Shown here: positions 21,005-31,442 of the stretch, in pieces
Position numbering within the stretch: position 1 is the stretch's first letter
Layout: each line of letters begins with the position of its first letter
Assembly: GCA_964019335.1 (NCBI GenBank)
Contig: OZ025651.1
Location: 744,001-808,000 of the forward strand
Direction of reading: 5' to 3'
Source: Diplonema japonicum
Lineage: Eukaryota > Euglenozoa > Diplonemea > Diplonemida > Diplonemidae
Length of the DNA: 64,000 bases
The notes under the pieces: generated by a model
Seen by the model: the letters and a program-made list of their open reading frames with translations, nothing else
What the model was told of the DNA's origin: nothing
Databases searched by the model: none
Position numbers and translations under genes: made by a program

Positions 21005-21650
21005 TGCTGTGTATTTTCCGTCAAAAGCTGTTTGAGAAGCTCCCGCTTGATGAGTGCCCGAAACCGGAAGAAAAGCTCATACTAGTCAAAACACGGAATT
21101 CCAGAATCGAGGGGGTCGTCAAAACCTCTGCGTGCTTTGCGATAGAGGCGAGGCAGTGCCCGGACGACTGCTTCAGGGTGGAACTGGAGGTATTTTTTTT
21201 TTTCTTTTTTTCTTTTTTTTTCAAATTTTCCTGACACAGCCTCAGCCGTTGGCTATCGACGGGGTGGTTCCTACAAATCAAATCAAGCTATGGATGTCAC
21301 TGGTGGAACTCCGGGATTCTGTTCCTTACTTTCACGGAGCACCGTTCTTCTTGTTCGTATTGGAAGAGAGCACTTGTCAAGAGGTTTCAAATACAATAAA
21401 AAAAAAAATAATAAATAAAAAAAAGGTGATTATAGCGGCACGGAATTTCCTGTGTTTACGGGCTGAGCTTCGCAATGCAAAGCTGTACTCCACTTCGGGT
21501 GGTCGGGTGGGGCCGAGGCTGGACCCCGATGTTAAGATACAAAGCGTCGTTGCAGACCTGAAGCATGAGGGGCGGCCCCCTTCATTGGCGCTGGAGACGA
21601 AGAAGAGAGTTCAATATTACACTGAAAAAGCTATCAAAATTCACAATTGA
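17966..21650 (+). CDS. USP7: Ubiquitin carboxyl-terminal hydrolase 7 (USP7/Ubp15 type), six exons
   Basis: Deubiquitinase, 1153 residues after splicing (human USP7 is about 1100). Exons: 17966-20428, 20479-20783, 20827-20965, 21004-21189, 21240-21383, 21426-21650 (total divisible by three). An N-terminal MATH domain spans about 30-170 (NFVWKVLFTTDEQCLSVFLD). The USP catalytic domain spans about 185-550: Cys box GLRNQGATCYLNSFLQTLFH (Cys197), His box GGHYHAYI (His about 473), then WYRFNDS. Ubiquitin-like repeats typical of USP7 fill the C-terminal half, which comes mostly from the small exons. Introns are 50, 43, 38, 50 and 42 nt; the third is almost all A. The last intron is in frame, so retention would insert 14 mainly lysine/isoleucine/asparagine residues without a stop. 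Confidence 0.9.
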
Positions 21651-23351
21651 AATGTGGGGAGGAAGGGGGAGGGGATATTGTATAATAAAACTGGGAGGGT
21701 ATGTTTTTTTTTTCTTTTTTCTTTTTTTTTTCTTTTATTTCTCTCCGAGACAATCTTTTTTTATTTGGGCAAAAGACAAGGCTGCACTGTATGTGTGTGT
21801 TGTGACCTCTTCCACTTTTACCAGGGTGGAGGTGCTGCGCGACCCTGCACGACTAGGAGACTGAGCCGAAATTTTTTTTTTCCCCTTAACCTCTTTGAGC
21901 TCCCGATATAATTCGGCCCGGTTCTTCTTTTTTTATTAACAACTTTCAGGTTGCAGCCAGGTTTTCTTTTTTTTTCTTTTTTTTCTTTTTCTTCTCTTGT
22001 ACCATATAAAAAAAAAAAAAAGGAAAACCATCAAAAAAAAAAATGCCACCCTCCACCCCCCTTTTTTTCTTTCATACCAAACAATCATTATGTCTAACTT
22101 AAGGGTGTAGTAAAGAGACCCCGTTTTCTTTTTAAAAAAAAAAGGAGAGAAGAAAAAAAAAAAGAACACAAGCAGGGGGCAAAAATTATATCCTACTTTG
22201 TAAAACATCTCTGTCGTTCTCAAAAAGAGGAAAATAAAATTTAAAATAAGATATTGCCTATTCTTCCACACTACACTGTATAGGCTTTTCCCCTTTTTTT
22301 GGGGGGGGGGAGAAAGATAGCCGGGGACTTTTTACCCGTCAAGTGTGAAGAGACTCAGTGTCCCTTTTTCCCCAGAGAACGGGAAAAAAAAAGAGAAAAA
22401 AAAACAAGAAAAAGGAAAATTAACACCCCCCCCCCCCGAAGTATATATGTTTATTCTTTTGTTTGGTTGTTACCATAACACATTTTTCTTTTCCACCCCC
22501 CGGTTTTTATTTATTTATTTTTATCCCTCCTTCTCCATTCTCCACTTTATTTTCTTTTTTTTTATTTGTATTAATCATAGTATCCAGGGTTAACCGATCA
22601 CCCGCGGGTTTTTAATTACAATCGGGTTTTAAATTGACGTCAAATGAAAGGCGAGCATGCAACCATGCTTAAAACCCTTATATTCGTATCCCGGTCCCCC
22701 CAGATACACAAAGCCGACCCCAGGGAGCATCAAAACGACTTAGAAAAGGATTATTTTCCCGAAAATCGGGATTTTCCCTGTTTTTGGCGGGTTTTTAACT
22801 AGGCGCGAAAGTCAATTATGAAAAACATTGAAACTTGAACGGGAAGTGTAGCAATGCACAAAGTAAGGGGGCGCCTAATGGGACTCCATGGGACGCACGG
22901 AAGCGCGCCCGTTGAGGCAGGATGTTCACCCACAGAGAACTGAATGCACGCACACAGCGATGAACGCCCAATTTCTTACCTCCCTGCTTGCAACCCGGCG
23001 TGCTGAGAACGTGGTGCCTGTCAGACGAAGACAGAGCACCGCTGATGTCCTGGTTCAGGTACAAGAACAACAGCTGCCTTCGTGCGTCTGGTGTGAGGCG
23101 GACGCGACGCATCTCTCCGAACTTGGCGTCGATCGAGGAGAACACCGCGTCCACGGCTGTTACCACAGGCTGCGTACAGCAGCGACAAGGCCCTGTCATG
23201 GAAAACAGGGAGAGCAGCTTTCTGAGCCAGCCCACGCTTCGATATCGAATGAGGTCGTCTCAAGGCTGTATTTGGGCTATGGCCGAGTAGGACAGCCATT
23301 CCCCCTCAGACACGTCTTGCAGAGGTAGGCTGTCGCGTACCGTTGCGAAGC
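21651..23351. other. Intergenic; homopolymer spacer then a complex segment of unknown nature
   Basis: 21651-22580 is ordinary A/T/C-run spacer. From about 22600 the sequence is higher complexity. GCGGGTTTTTAA occurs directly repeated at 22604-22615 and 22787-22798. 22816-23235 has a minus-strand frame without homopolymers. No domain recognised; probably mobile-element remains. Confidence 0.45.
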
Positions 23352-23628
23352 CGCGTGAAGCTGCTGCGTCGGAAAAACATCGGGTGACAGCGTGCCTCTG
23401 CATGTTCGGTCGAAACATTGTGGAGGACATCGTCGGGACCCTCCGCTCACCCGATCTTGAGAAGCGGGAGCAAACCCACCGTGACGCAGTGTAGGTACCT
23501 ACTTCATGTCCAGATGTAGCTCTCTCGTTAAAATTGACTTGGAACCGCTTCGCAAGGTTACTACGGTGGGTCACGACTTTTTGGATATGTTATTCTTGTC
23601 GGAGTGCTACTCCCTTCGGAGCATCGAC
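23352..23628 (+). pseudogene. Mosaic pseudogene fragment of the kinase/B-box/LRR gene
   Basis: Three short blocks matching the gene at 23813 are fused in the same order: 23352-23381 (beta-3 lysine region, source about 23927), 23382-23491 (kinase C-lobe, ACLCMFGRNIVEDIVGTLRS, source about 24405-24512) and about 23495-23628 (LRR region, source from about 26003). The intervening roughly 450 bp and 1.5 kb are deleted. Not translatable as one domain. Ends beside repeat R1 copy 2. Confidence 0.8.
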
Positions 23629-23665
23629 AGTGGAAAGAGAGTTCTCGAGTCGTTCAAGAGGTTAA

Positions 23666-23750
23666 CACTCTTCTCCTCGAGCCAAACAGCCCCCAGCCCC
23701 CTACCTAGCACGACTCCATGTAATGTTTCTCGCCCAGATGCCGTCCATTC
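23666..23750. repeat. Dispersed repeat R1, copy 2
   Basis: Second copy of the 17421-17497 repeat, with a small insertion of A/G/C between CCAAAC and CTACC. It lies between the mosaic pseudogene and its intact parent gene. Confidence 0.7.
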
Positions 23751-23812
23751 TGTAACAAGACCCCAAGAAAAAAAGCGAGGGGAGGGGTAATAAAAAAGGG
23801 GGGGAAAAGAAA

Positions 23813-26254
23813 ATGCAAAGCCTCGCAGGCCAGACCCTGAACGGGTACCTGATGGAAGAAGAGCTGGGGCGTGGGGCCTTCGGGGTGGTGTGGAAGGCGA
23901 GGAAAGAAGGGAAAGCCCACGCGGTGAAGCTGCTGCGCCGGAAAAACATCGACGAGGCGAACGAAAGCCTCAAAGAGGCCTTCCTACTGAAGGAGGTGGA
24001 GCACCCTCATATTGCGAGATGCCACGAGGTGTTCCTTGCAGACGCGGCCTCTGTGTGCATCGTGATGACCCTCTACGACGGGACGTTGACAGATCTCATC
24101 GAGGAGAAGAAAAAGCTGGACGAGGGCACAATCCTGCAGATGCTCCGTGAGGTGTGCGAGGGGCTGTCCTACCTGCACGAGAAGAGCATAATCCACCGTG
24201 ACGTGAAGCCCGACAACGTGCTCTTCGGGAACAGGGAAGACAACGACAACAAACCCACCTTCGTGCTGGGGGACCTTGGGATCGGGCGGAGGAAGGTCGG
24301 GAAAGAACCCTTGCAAACACTGGCGGGGACACCTTTCTTCATGGCACCAGAGTTCTTCTTCTGCGACACAGGATACTCCTTCGGAGCGGACACATGGTCT
24401 GTAGGGGTGACAGCGTGCCTCTGCATGTTCGGTCGAAACATTGTGGAGGACATTGTCGGGACCCTCCGCTCACCCGATCTTGAGAAGCGGGAGCAAACCC
24501 ACCGTGACGCAGTGTCACTCCTCGAGAAGCACATCACCGATGAGCAACTCTGCACTGTAATCTGTGGGCTCCTCCACCCCAACCCCGAGGACAGGCTTAC
24601 CAGTTCCCGTGTTCTGGAAATGCTCACCGAAGGCACCAACAACATCATCGAAACACCCATCTGTGAGCAGCCAACATCCCCTGTGCAGCCGTCATCCCCT
24701 GTGCATCCATGCATCTGGCCATGTGAGCAACACGGAAAGGAAACGGACATGGTGTGTACTGAACCGGGGTGTGATCGGAGACCTCTGTGCCGAGACTGCA
24801 TCCGTGGTGACCACAAAGGGCACAAGTTTGCATTTGCGGAGGACATGGTGGGGGAGTCCGAGGGAAGGCTCGTGAAGGAAAAGGAGAGGCTGGAGGCGGT
24901 AAAAGGAATGCTGCCAAGCAGGGAAGGAGTGGCGGCAACAGCAAGCTCGCTCCGGAAGCAGATCGACACGGAGTTGGAAAGGACACTCGCAGCGGTGACG
25001 CAAGAGTTCGTGAGCAGGAAGGCAGAGCTGTACGCTGAGGTGGACCGATGGGCGGAGAGCAAGTCCCTTGAAGCACAGGCATTCTGCGAACAGAGGACCG
25101 CGATACAGAAACTCAGCACGAAGGTGGAAAGCCTTCTATCGACGGGCACTCCTTCCGCAAAGGCAGTGGCAGCCGCATCTCTACAACACGAAGTGACGTC
25201 GGTAATTGCAGTGAATTCATCGGAAGCAGGAGTGGAACCCGATCTGTGTTTCACGGGACCTCCTCCCTGCGTCAGCATGTTGTTGGAAACGGTTCACCAC
25301 TTTGCATCTTCCATCACGATGCAGCCCCGGCATACCATGCTGTCGTTGATGCACGAGGAGAAAGGAAGCAGGGCTGTGATATGCGATGCGCAACGCTGCG
25401 AGATGGAGGCGTTGCTTCTGTTTTCGGAGAAGGAAGGCAGGAAGGGGCTCGCCGAGGAGTATTGGGAAGAACACGAAACCCTGTGTCGTATGCAAGTTGA
25501 GGTGAAATACAACGAGGTTGCAAAGCTCGCGAAGTTAAAAGGGTGTTCGAAATACTTGGTGCTGGACTTCACAGGAGCGCACAGCATCGACGTGGAGGAG
25601 GAACACATAAACTGTGTGTCGAGCTTCAAACATGTGGTGTTGAAGGGTGTGGGGGCCGACATCTCCGAGAGCTTTCTGTCGTTGAAAAATTCTTACCTGT
25701 CCGTCTTCAGCAGAACGGTGGCCCCTCAGATGAAGTCTCTCGTCGTTGAGCTTACGGCTCCTATTCGTATTGGGAAGAGGTTTTTAACTCAGCAGAGAGA
25801 GCTCGAGACAGTGAGGTTTAAGCATAGCTCGTCTGCGTTCATTACATCCATTTCAGATTCTTACTTAGAAGGATGCAGCTTGTTGAAAAGTGTTGATTTA
25901 GGAGCCTTGTCGGCTGTCACTGCCACGGGGAATAATTTTTTGTATGGGTGTAGTTCCCTCGAATCCATCGACCTCCTGCCCTTCTCAAGCGTTACGAACA
26001 TCGGTACCTACTTCATGTCCAGATGTAGCTCTCTTGTTGAAATCGACTTGGAACCGCTTCGACAAGTTATTACGGTGAATTGTAAATTCTTGTCGGAGTG
26101 CCACTCCCTTCGGAGCATCGACCTCCGCCCCTTTTCTAATGTTGCTCAAATCTACAGAGGCTCCGGTCAATTCTTGTCAGGGTGCAGCTCCCTTCAAAGC
26201 ATCGACCCTACCCCTCTTTCCACTGTGGTTCGCAAGGCGCTCCAGATAAAGTGA
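23813..26254 (+). CDS. Protein kinase / B-box zinc finger / coiled coil / leucine-rich-repeat fusion protein
   Basis: An 813-residue intronless protein. Kinase domain about 9-270: glycine loop ELGRGAFGVV, AVK lysine at 39, catalytic IIHRDVKPDNVLF (about 125-137), GDLGIGRR in place of DFG, and GTPFFMAPEF. This looks NEK-like and probably active. A B-box zinc finger lies at about 304-343 (C-E-Q-H, VCTEPGCDRRPLCRDCIRGD, H-K-G-H-K). A coiled coil follows at about 350-450, as in TRIM proteins. The C-terminal 200 residues carry repeats of the type FL..C.SL..IDL.P.S.V..I, a BspA-like or atypical LRR. The order is thus kinase, TRIM-like B-box/coiled coil, then LRR. The ATG follows an A/G-rich leader. 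Broken copies lie just upstream and at 39955-40545, so the gene belongs to a local, turning-over family. Substrates and ligands are unknown. Confidence 0.85.
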   Translation: MQSLAGQTLNGYLMEEELGRGAFGVVWKARKEGKAHAVKLLRRKNIDEANESLKEAFLLKEVEHPHIARCHEVFLADAASVCIVMTLYDGTLTDLIEEKKKLDEGTILQMLREVCEGLSYLHEKSIIHRDVKPDNVLFGNREDNDNKPTFVLGDLGIGRRKVGKEPLQTLAGTPFFMAPEFFFCDTGYSFGADTWSVGVTACLCMFGRNIVEDIVGTLRSPDLEKREQTHRDAVSLLEKHITDEQLCTVICGLLHPNPEDRLTSSRVLEMLTEGTNNIIETPICEQPTSPVQPSSPVHPCIWPCEQHGKETDMVCTEPGCDRRPLCRDCIRGDHKGHKFAFAEDMVGESEGRLVKEKERLEAVKGMLPSREGVAATASSLRKQIDTELERTLAAVTQEFVSRKAELYAEVDRWAESKSLEAQAFCEQRTAIQKLSTKVESLLSTGTPSAKAVAAASLQHEVTSVIAVNSSEAGVEPDLCFTGPPPCVSMLLETVHHFASSITMQPRHTMLSLMHEEKGSRAVICDAQRCEMEALLLFSEKEGRKGLAEEYWEEHETLCRMQVEVKYNEVAKLAKLKGCSKYLVLDFTGAHSIDVEEEHINCVSSFKHVVLKGVGADISESFLSLKNSYLSVFSRTVAPQMKSLVVELTAPIRIGKRFLTQQRELETVRFKHSSSAFITSISDSYLEGCSLLKSVDLGALSAVTATGNNFLYGCSSLESIDLLPFSSVTNIGTYFMSRCSSLVEIDLEPLRQVITVNCKFLSECHSLRSIDLRPFSNVAQIYRGSGQFLSGCSSLQSIDPTPLSTVVRKALQIK

Positions 26255-26765
26255 ATTTTCACGGGAAAAAAAAAGGAAAGAAAAAAAAAAAGGAAAAAAA
26301 AAAAAAAAAAAAACCTATTTTTTGTTTATTTATTATTCTCTTTGATGAGATTATATTTAAAAAAAAAAACTACTGCTACTGCCCCAGGGGAGATTTCTTT
26401 TTTTTTTTTTTATTCAGTCGTCGATGGTAGTTTGCAGCCGGACTGAGTGACTGACTGGAAAAAAAAAAAGAAAGTTGGTCAAATCGCTAGGAGGGTAGGA
26501 GGGGTACCATATTTTTTACCTTGTTGAGGGTAGCTATTTTTATTATTGTAGACCTACAGTAACAATCGATGGGATCGTTTATGTTCCCGGGAGGGGGGGG
26601 GGGGGGGGGGGTATCCCCTGGCACGGAAAAGGGTTGGATACCACCCCTTTTAGCCCAACCCATCCCCCCTTGAAGCTCAACATTTTTTTTTTTCTTTTTA
26701 GAAATTTCTTTTTTGAATTTATTATTTCGTCCTTCACACTTTATAGAGGGGAGAAAAAAAAAGAA
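26255..26765. other. Intergenic; no gene seen
   Basis: A runs, a G run at about 26592-26611 and T-rich tracts. The 3' flank (about 26360-26450) resembles the flank of the downstream pseudogene copy at 40495-40560. TTTATAG at about 26743-26749 is a plausible trans-splice acceptor for the next gene. Confidence 0.55.
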
Positions 26766-27947
26766 ATGTCAACCCTTTCGGTGTCGAACCTTGAGGATAC
26801 CTTGAAGGCTCACATCCCTGCCGATAAACTGAGGGAGGTGAAGGGTGTCCTCTTCGGTGGTGACGCTCCATGCATGGACATCCCGGATGACGTAGCGGAC
26901 GAGGCGAGGCAGGGAGGGTTTGAAGTGAAAGGGTACAAACTAGGAAACACGCTGACAGAGCAGCTGAGGGAACCGAGGGTTGTGAGGGTCGGCGCCGTGC
27001 AAAACAGCATCGTGCTCCCAACGAACGCTCCCCTGGACGCGCAGTACAAGGCCATCTGCGACAAGCTTGAAAAAATCGCCGACACCGCCGCAAAAATGAA
27101 CGTCAACATCCTCGCGTTACAAGAAGCATGGACGGGGCCATTCTTCTTCTGCACCAGGGAAAAAATGCCCTGGTGCGAACTGGCAGAATGCCCCGAGACG
27201 GGACCCTCCTTCCACCTCATGTCGAAAATCGCAAAGAAACACAACATGGTAATCGTGTCCTCAATCTTGGAAAGAGATCTCCAGCACAACGGCGTCATCT
27301 GGAACACGGCAGTCGTTATAGGCAACAACGGGAACTATATTGGAAAGCACAGGAAGAACCACATCCCTCGGGTAGGGGATTTCAACGAGGCAACGTACTA
27401 CAGCGAGGGGGACACCGGGCACCCTGTTTTCGAAACCGCGTTTGGAAAAATCGCGATCAATATTTGTTACGGTCGGCACCACCCTCTGAACTGGCATATG
27501 TTCGGGGCCAACGGGGCTGAAATCGTGTTCAACCCCTCCGCTACTGTCGGTGCGCTGTCCGAGCCCATGTGGGCTGTTGAAGCACGTAACGCCGCAATCG
27601 CGAATTCCTATTATACAGTAGCCATCAACAGGGTCGGGACAGAGGTGTTCCCCAATGCGTTCACCTCCGGTGACGGGAAACCCGCTCACGCGGATTTCGG
27701 GCATTTTTACGGGTCCTCTTACATTGCTGCGCCTGATGCGTCTCGTACGCCCTCTCTCTCTCGTGACAAAGACGGGCTTCTCGTGGTGGAGATGGACCTC
27801 AACCTTTGCCGACAGATCAAGGACAAATGGATGCTGAGCATCACGGGCAGGCCACAGCTTTACGCCGACGCCTTGTCGCGGTATGCAAAGCACGATTTCG
27901 TGCCGCAGGTGATTTCTGACCCTTCGCTCGCAAAGGCAAAACTTTAA
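26766..27947 (+). CDS. UPB1: Beta-ureidopropionase (N-carbamoyl-beta-alanine amidohydrolase)
   Basis: Last enzyme of reductive pyrimidine breakdown: hydrolyses N-carbamoyl-beta-alanine to beta-alanine, CO2 and ammonia. The 393-residue protein matches the family length (human 384). The nitrilase-fold triad is present: Glu120 in LALQEAWTGPFF, Lys about 197 in GKHRKNHIPRVGDFNE and Cys234 in INICYGRHHPLNW, a hallmark of this enzyme. The N-terminal 70 residues match the extension specific to this branch of the nitrilase superfamily. The start ATG at 26766 follows an A/G leader; in-frame sequence upstream is homopolymeric and not part of the protein. Confidence 0.92.
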   Translation: MSTLSVSNLEDTLKAHIPADKLREVKGVLFGGDAPCMDIPDDVADEARQGGFEVKGYKLGNTLTEQLREPRVVRVGAVQNSIVLPTNAPLDAQYKAICDKLEKIADTAAKMNVNILALQEAWTGPFFFCTREKMPWCELAECPETGPSFHLMSKIAKKHNMVIVSSILERDLQHNGVIWNTAVVIGNNGNYIGKHRKNHIPRVGDFNEATYYSEGDTGHPVFETAFGKIAINICYGRHHPLNWHMFGANGAEIVFNPSATVGALSEPMWAVEARNAAIANSYYTVAINRVGTEVFPNAFTSGDGKPAHADFGHFYGSSYIAAPDASRTPSLSRDKDGLLVVEMDLNLCRQIKDKWMLSITGRPQLYADALSRYAKHDFVPQVISDPSLAKAKL

Positions 27948-28069
27948 AAAAACGATTTTTTTTTGGGGGGGATACTATTTTAACGAATACTAATGACTTT
28001 ACACGATATTTTTTTTTGTTTTTTTTTTTCACGCAAGGGAAGGAAAAACCGATATAACTGTGGGGAACC

Positions 28070-28100
<31 letters not shown>

Positions 28101-28547
28101 GGGGAGGGACCCCCTCCCCCGCCGCAGTATATTTCTTCCCTGTTTCTGTGTCGATTCTTGATATAAACGCTCACCCTTTCCACCCCCCTCTTTATTTTTT
28201 TTCTTTCCCTCTTTCCCCATTCCCCCCTCTTGGTGGGTTGCGTTGCTGACGCTTCTCTCCCACCGCAGTGAGTTCTTTTTTAAAAAAAAACGATACAAAA
28301 AAAAAACCAAAAATCAGAGGTGCTTTTTTTTCCTACAAAACAAAAAAAATAAAAGAAAGAAAAAAAACACCCTTTTATAAAAAAAAAAAAGCGGGTAGGA
28401 ACAGATAGTGTAGGCCATCCCCCCCCCCCCCCTTTCTTATTTGTGTTATATCTCGCTACCTCTGTTTTTTTTTTTCCCCTTTATTTTCTTCTTCCCCTTT
28501 GCTTGAACTATAATTTCTTTCCATCATCACAGTAACAAGAACGTAAA
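27948..28547. other. Intergenic; no gene seen
   Basis: Long T and A runs and C runs. Ends in TCCATCATCACAG (to about 28530), a good trans-splice acceptor candidate directly before the ataxin-2 start. Confidence 0.6.
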
Positions 28548-29999
28548 ATGCCGGAAGGCGTGGGAGATGAAGGGCCTACGGCACAAGAGAAGATGCTGTG
28601 GCTGTGGTCCAACCTGGTGGGCCAAACGGTGACGGTAACGTGCCGCGACGGAAAGGTGTGGGATGGCCTCATGGAGGCGAAGGACGGCGAGGGCCTGGCA
28701 CTGGTGCTGACGCTGGGCCGACAGAAAAAAGGCGGAAAGGCAAAGGGAACCGACAATATAAATTTGAAGAAAATACTAAAAATTGCTTCCGACGACGTAC
28801 TCCACGTTCAATGCATTGATGCCAGCCTCTTCACCCACGAGGTCAAAGGCGTCACAGGCACAGACTCTTTCTGCCCCTCCTCTACCGACCGAGACCTTGT
28901 AAAATGGGACGCGACAACCGGCAGCAACGGTGAAGAGCTAGAAGGCGCGCTCCGCACCACCAACCACACCACAGGCGAGTGGAACCAGTTCGAGGCCAAC
29001 GCAAAAATGTTTAAATACAAGTCCTCCTACTCCGAGGACTACTACACCACCAGGCTCGACAAAACCCAGTTCACCCAGGAACAGATCGACAAGGCGGAGA
29101 GAATAACCATGGAGATCGAGGGCAAAGGCGGCGGCGGCAACGACTGCGAAGCTTGGGCAGACGATTACGACGAAGAGGCGGCGTATGCAGGCGTGACAAG
29201 AGAGTCCGACCCGGTGTCTCAAAACCAATACCTTGCAGGCCTTGCGAAGGAAGGCTCGTACATCCCACCGCATTTGAGAAAAACAACGATGCAAATGGCA
29301 AAAACTGGTAACGGGTCATCGCCATCATTGCCCCAAGCTGCAGAGATCCCCAACAACCAACCCATCATTGACCCACAGTACCAGCGAGACGGTGCCTTGC
29401 AGGTAAGGGCTGACCACGGTGCGCCTGCAAGGATCCCGCAGGACTGCTACAGGGAGAGCGATGGTGCGCCCGCAATGGCGGTAGCGCCGCAACCTGTCGC
29501 CACGCCGCAGTCTCAGCCAGCACCGCTGAACCCTACACAGCAAGCTGCCCCGCCTGTGGAGGAGCCGAAAGTATCCCCCCAGACAGCCCTCCACGCGCTT
29601 CCTCTTCATAAGCGAAGCATACCAAACAAGAGTATCCTCGCCATGCGGACTCGTATGGTGCATGACCCTTCCAGGGCTACCAAGGCACGGGCCGACACGA
29701 GCAACCCTCAGTCCCGGGCTATGGTATTTCTAAGATGGGAAAAAAAAGAGAAAAAAATAACAGGAAATCGCCGCGTTCAAAGAGGAGTCGAAGCGTTTTG
29801 CGGAAACGTTCAAGAAAAAAGCCTCGCCGGCAGAGGCCGCCGCGGCCGCCAAGCTCGAGGACCCCGCACAACAACCACAACAACAGGACGAGGATGACGA
29901 TGGGTTGGACACCCCGCAGAAGAAAAAGCTGAACCCGGCTGCCGTCCCATTCGTAATGAAGGCCTCAGACGAGGAAGACGCGAAACCGGTACATATATT

Positions 30000-30063
<64 letters not shown>

Positions 30064-30883
30064 AGACGCCCCCTGTGGAGCTTGTGCCGGCTCCAGATCC
30101 GATTTGGAAAGTGCAGCTCTCCGAAAAGGCAAAGGAGAACAAATTTATCTGCAAGATCATCGCCGACGGAATCTACAGTAGGATCAAGGCGAAGAACGTC
30201 CAGCATCTCCCCAACCAGCCAAACCAGCAGCAAGTCCCCATCCCTGGCGACCCAAGCGTATTTACTCATGAATGGGAAGGGGATGATTATTACTGGGATG
30301 AGGAGAACGACAGCGATACTGAGAAGGGGGCGGCTCACTTCAATGGTAGCCAGGCGTCTTATGGTGGTCCGCCACCTCCACAACAGCAGCAGCAACAGCA
30401 ACCAATGCAGCATCAGCCGATTCCGGGGCAGCCGCCTATGGGGCATCAAGAAATGCATCATATGCCGCATCAAAGACCGCCGCCGCCATCTTACCCGTCT
30501 TACCAGCCCTCTGGTGGAGCGCAGCCACCCTGGCAGCAGCCTCCCCATAATGCTCCTTACCAACCTTGGAATGCAAACCCTAACAGTCAGCCGCAGCAGT
30601 ACAGTCAGCCTCCACAGTATAATCAGCAGTACCAATCGATGCCCCCACCGCCGCACCAGCAGCATATGGGTGGGTACCAGAACCCGACTCCTCCTCCTCA
30701 CAGTGCCCCTCCCATGGGTCAGCCGCCGGCTATGCGGCAGCAGTACCAATACCCTCCTCAGCAAGGCGGGTACCCTCAGCAACAGCCACCACCTCAGCAG
30801 CCTCCTCAGCAACCACCCCCTCAACATGGCCAGCAGCCTATGTACTCACAACAAGGTGCTCCTCCTCACCACCATGTATGATT

Positions 30884-30922
<39 letters not shown>

Positions 30923-31222
30923 TAATTTTTTTTGCAGGACCCCAACATGCACATGCAACATCAAGGGCACCTCCCTCCCTCTAGCCATGCTGGTTACCAA
31001 CCGCACATGCAACAGAGACCGGTATTGTTTTTTTTTTTCCCTCTTTTTTTGTTTTTGTTTTGTCTTTGTTTTTGTTTCTTTTGTTTCCATTTTTTTTTTT
31101 TTTTTTTTTTGTGTTTCTTTCTTTATTTATTCCTTTTTTTTTCCAGCAATTTGGCGGAGGTCAGATGGAAGGGAACCAGGAGTACGGTGGCTACCCTAAC
31201 CAGGTGTGACCCTTGGGTGGAT

Positions 31223-31275
<53 letters not shown>

Positions 31276-31442
31276 CTGAAACCCCCGAACTTCCGTCCTG
31301 TCTGAGTGTGCCATTTTTCTGTAAACTTCGCCATTGGGGTTGAACTAAATAATAAATACAGGGGCAGCCACCAACTCAGCAACCAATGCATCAGCCTATG
31401 CAACAAAGAAGACCACAGCAAGTGAACGCGGGAAGAAGATAA
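28548..31442 (+). CDS. ATXN2: Ataxin-2 / Pbp1-like RNA-binding regulator, six exons
   Basis: Ataxin-2 proteins bind poly(A)-binding protein and regulate mRNA stability and translation in stress granules. 810 residues after splicing; exons 28548-29723, 29764-29988, 30066-30875, 30938-31021, 31147-31203, 31362-31442, all joined in phase 0. A Lsm-like domain lies at about 15-100 (LVGQTVTVTCRDGKVWDGLM). LsmAD follows at about 145-190 (MFKYKSSYSEDYYTTRLDK...AERITMEIEG). A PAM2-type PABP-binding motif (KKLNPAAVPFVMKA) lies in exon 2. The C-terminal third is Pro/Gln-rich with polyQ. Intron 2 (29989-30065) is mostly one A run of about 60; introns 3-5 contain long T runs. The last two small exons are supported by continued Q/P-rich sequence and a clean stop. 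Confidence 0.85.
29989..30065 (+). other. 77-nt poly-A intron of the ataxin-2 gene
   Basis: GTACATATATTGC, about 60 consecutive A, then CAG. Splicing in phase 0 joins EEDAKP to TPPVELVP. Confidence 0.75.
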
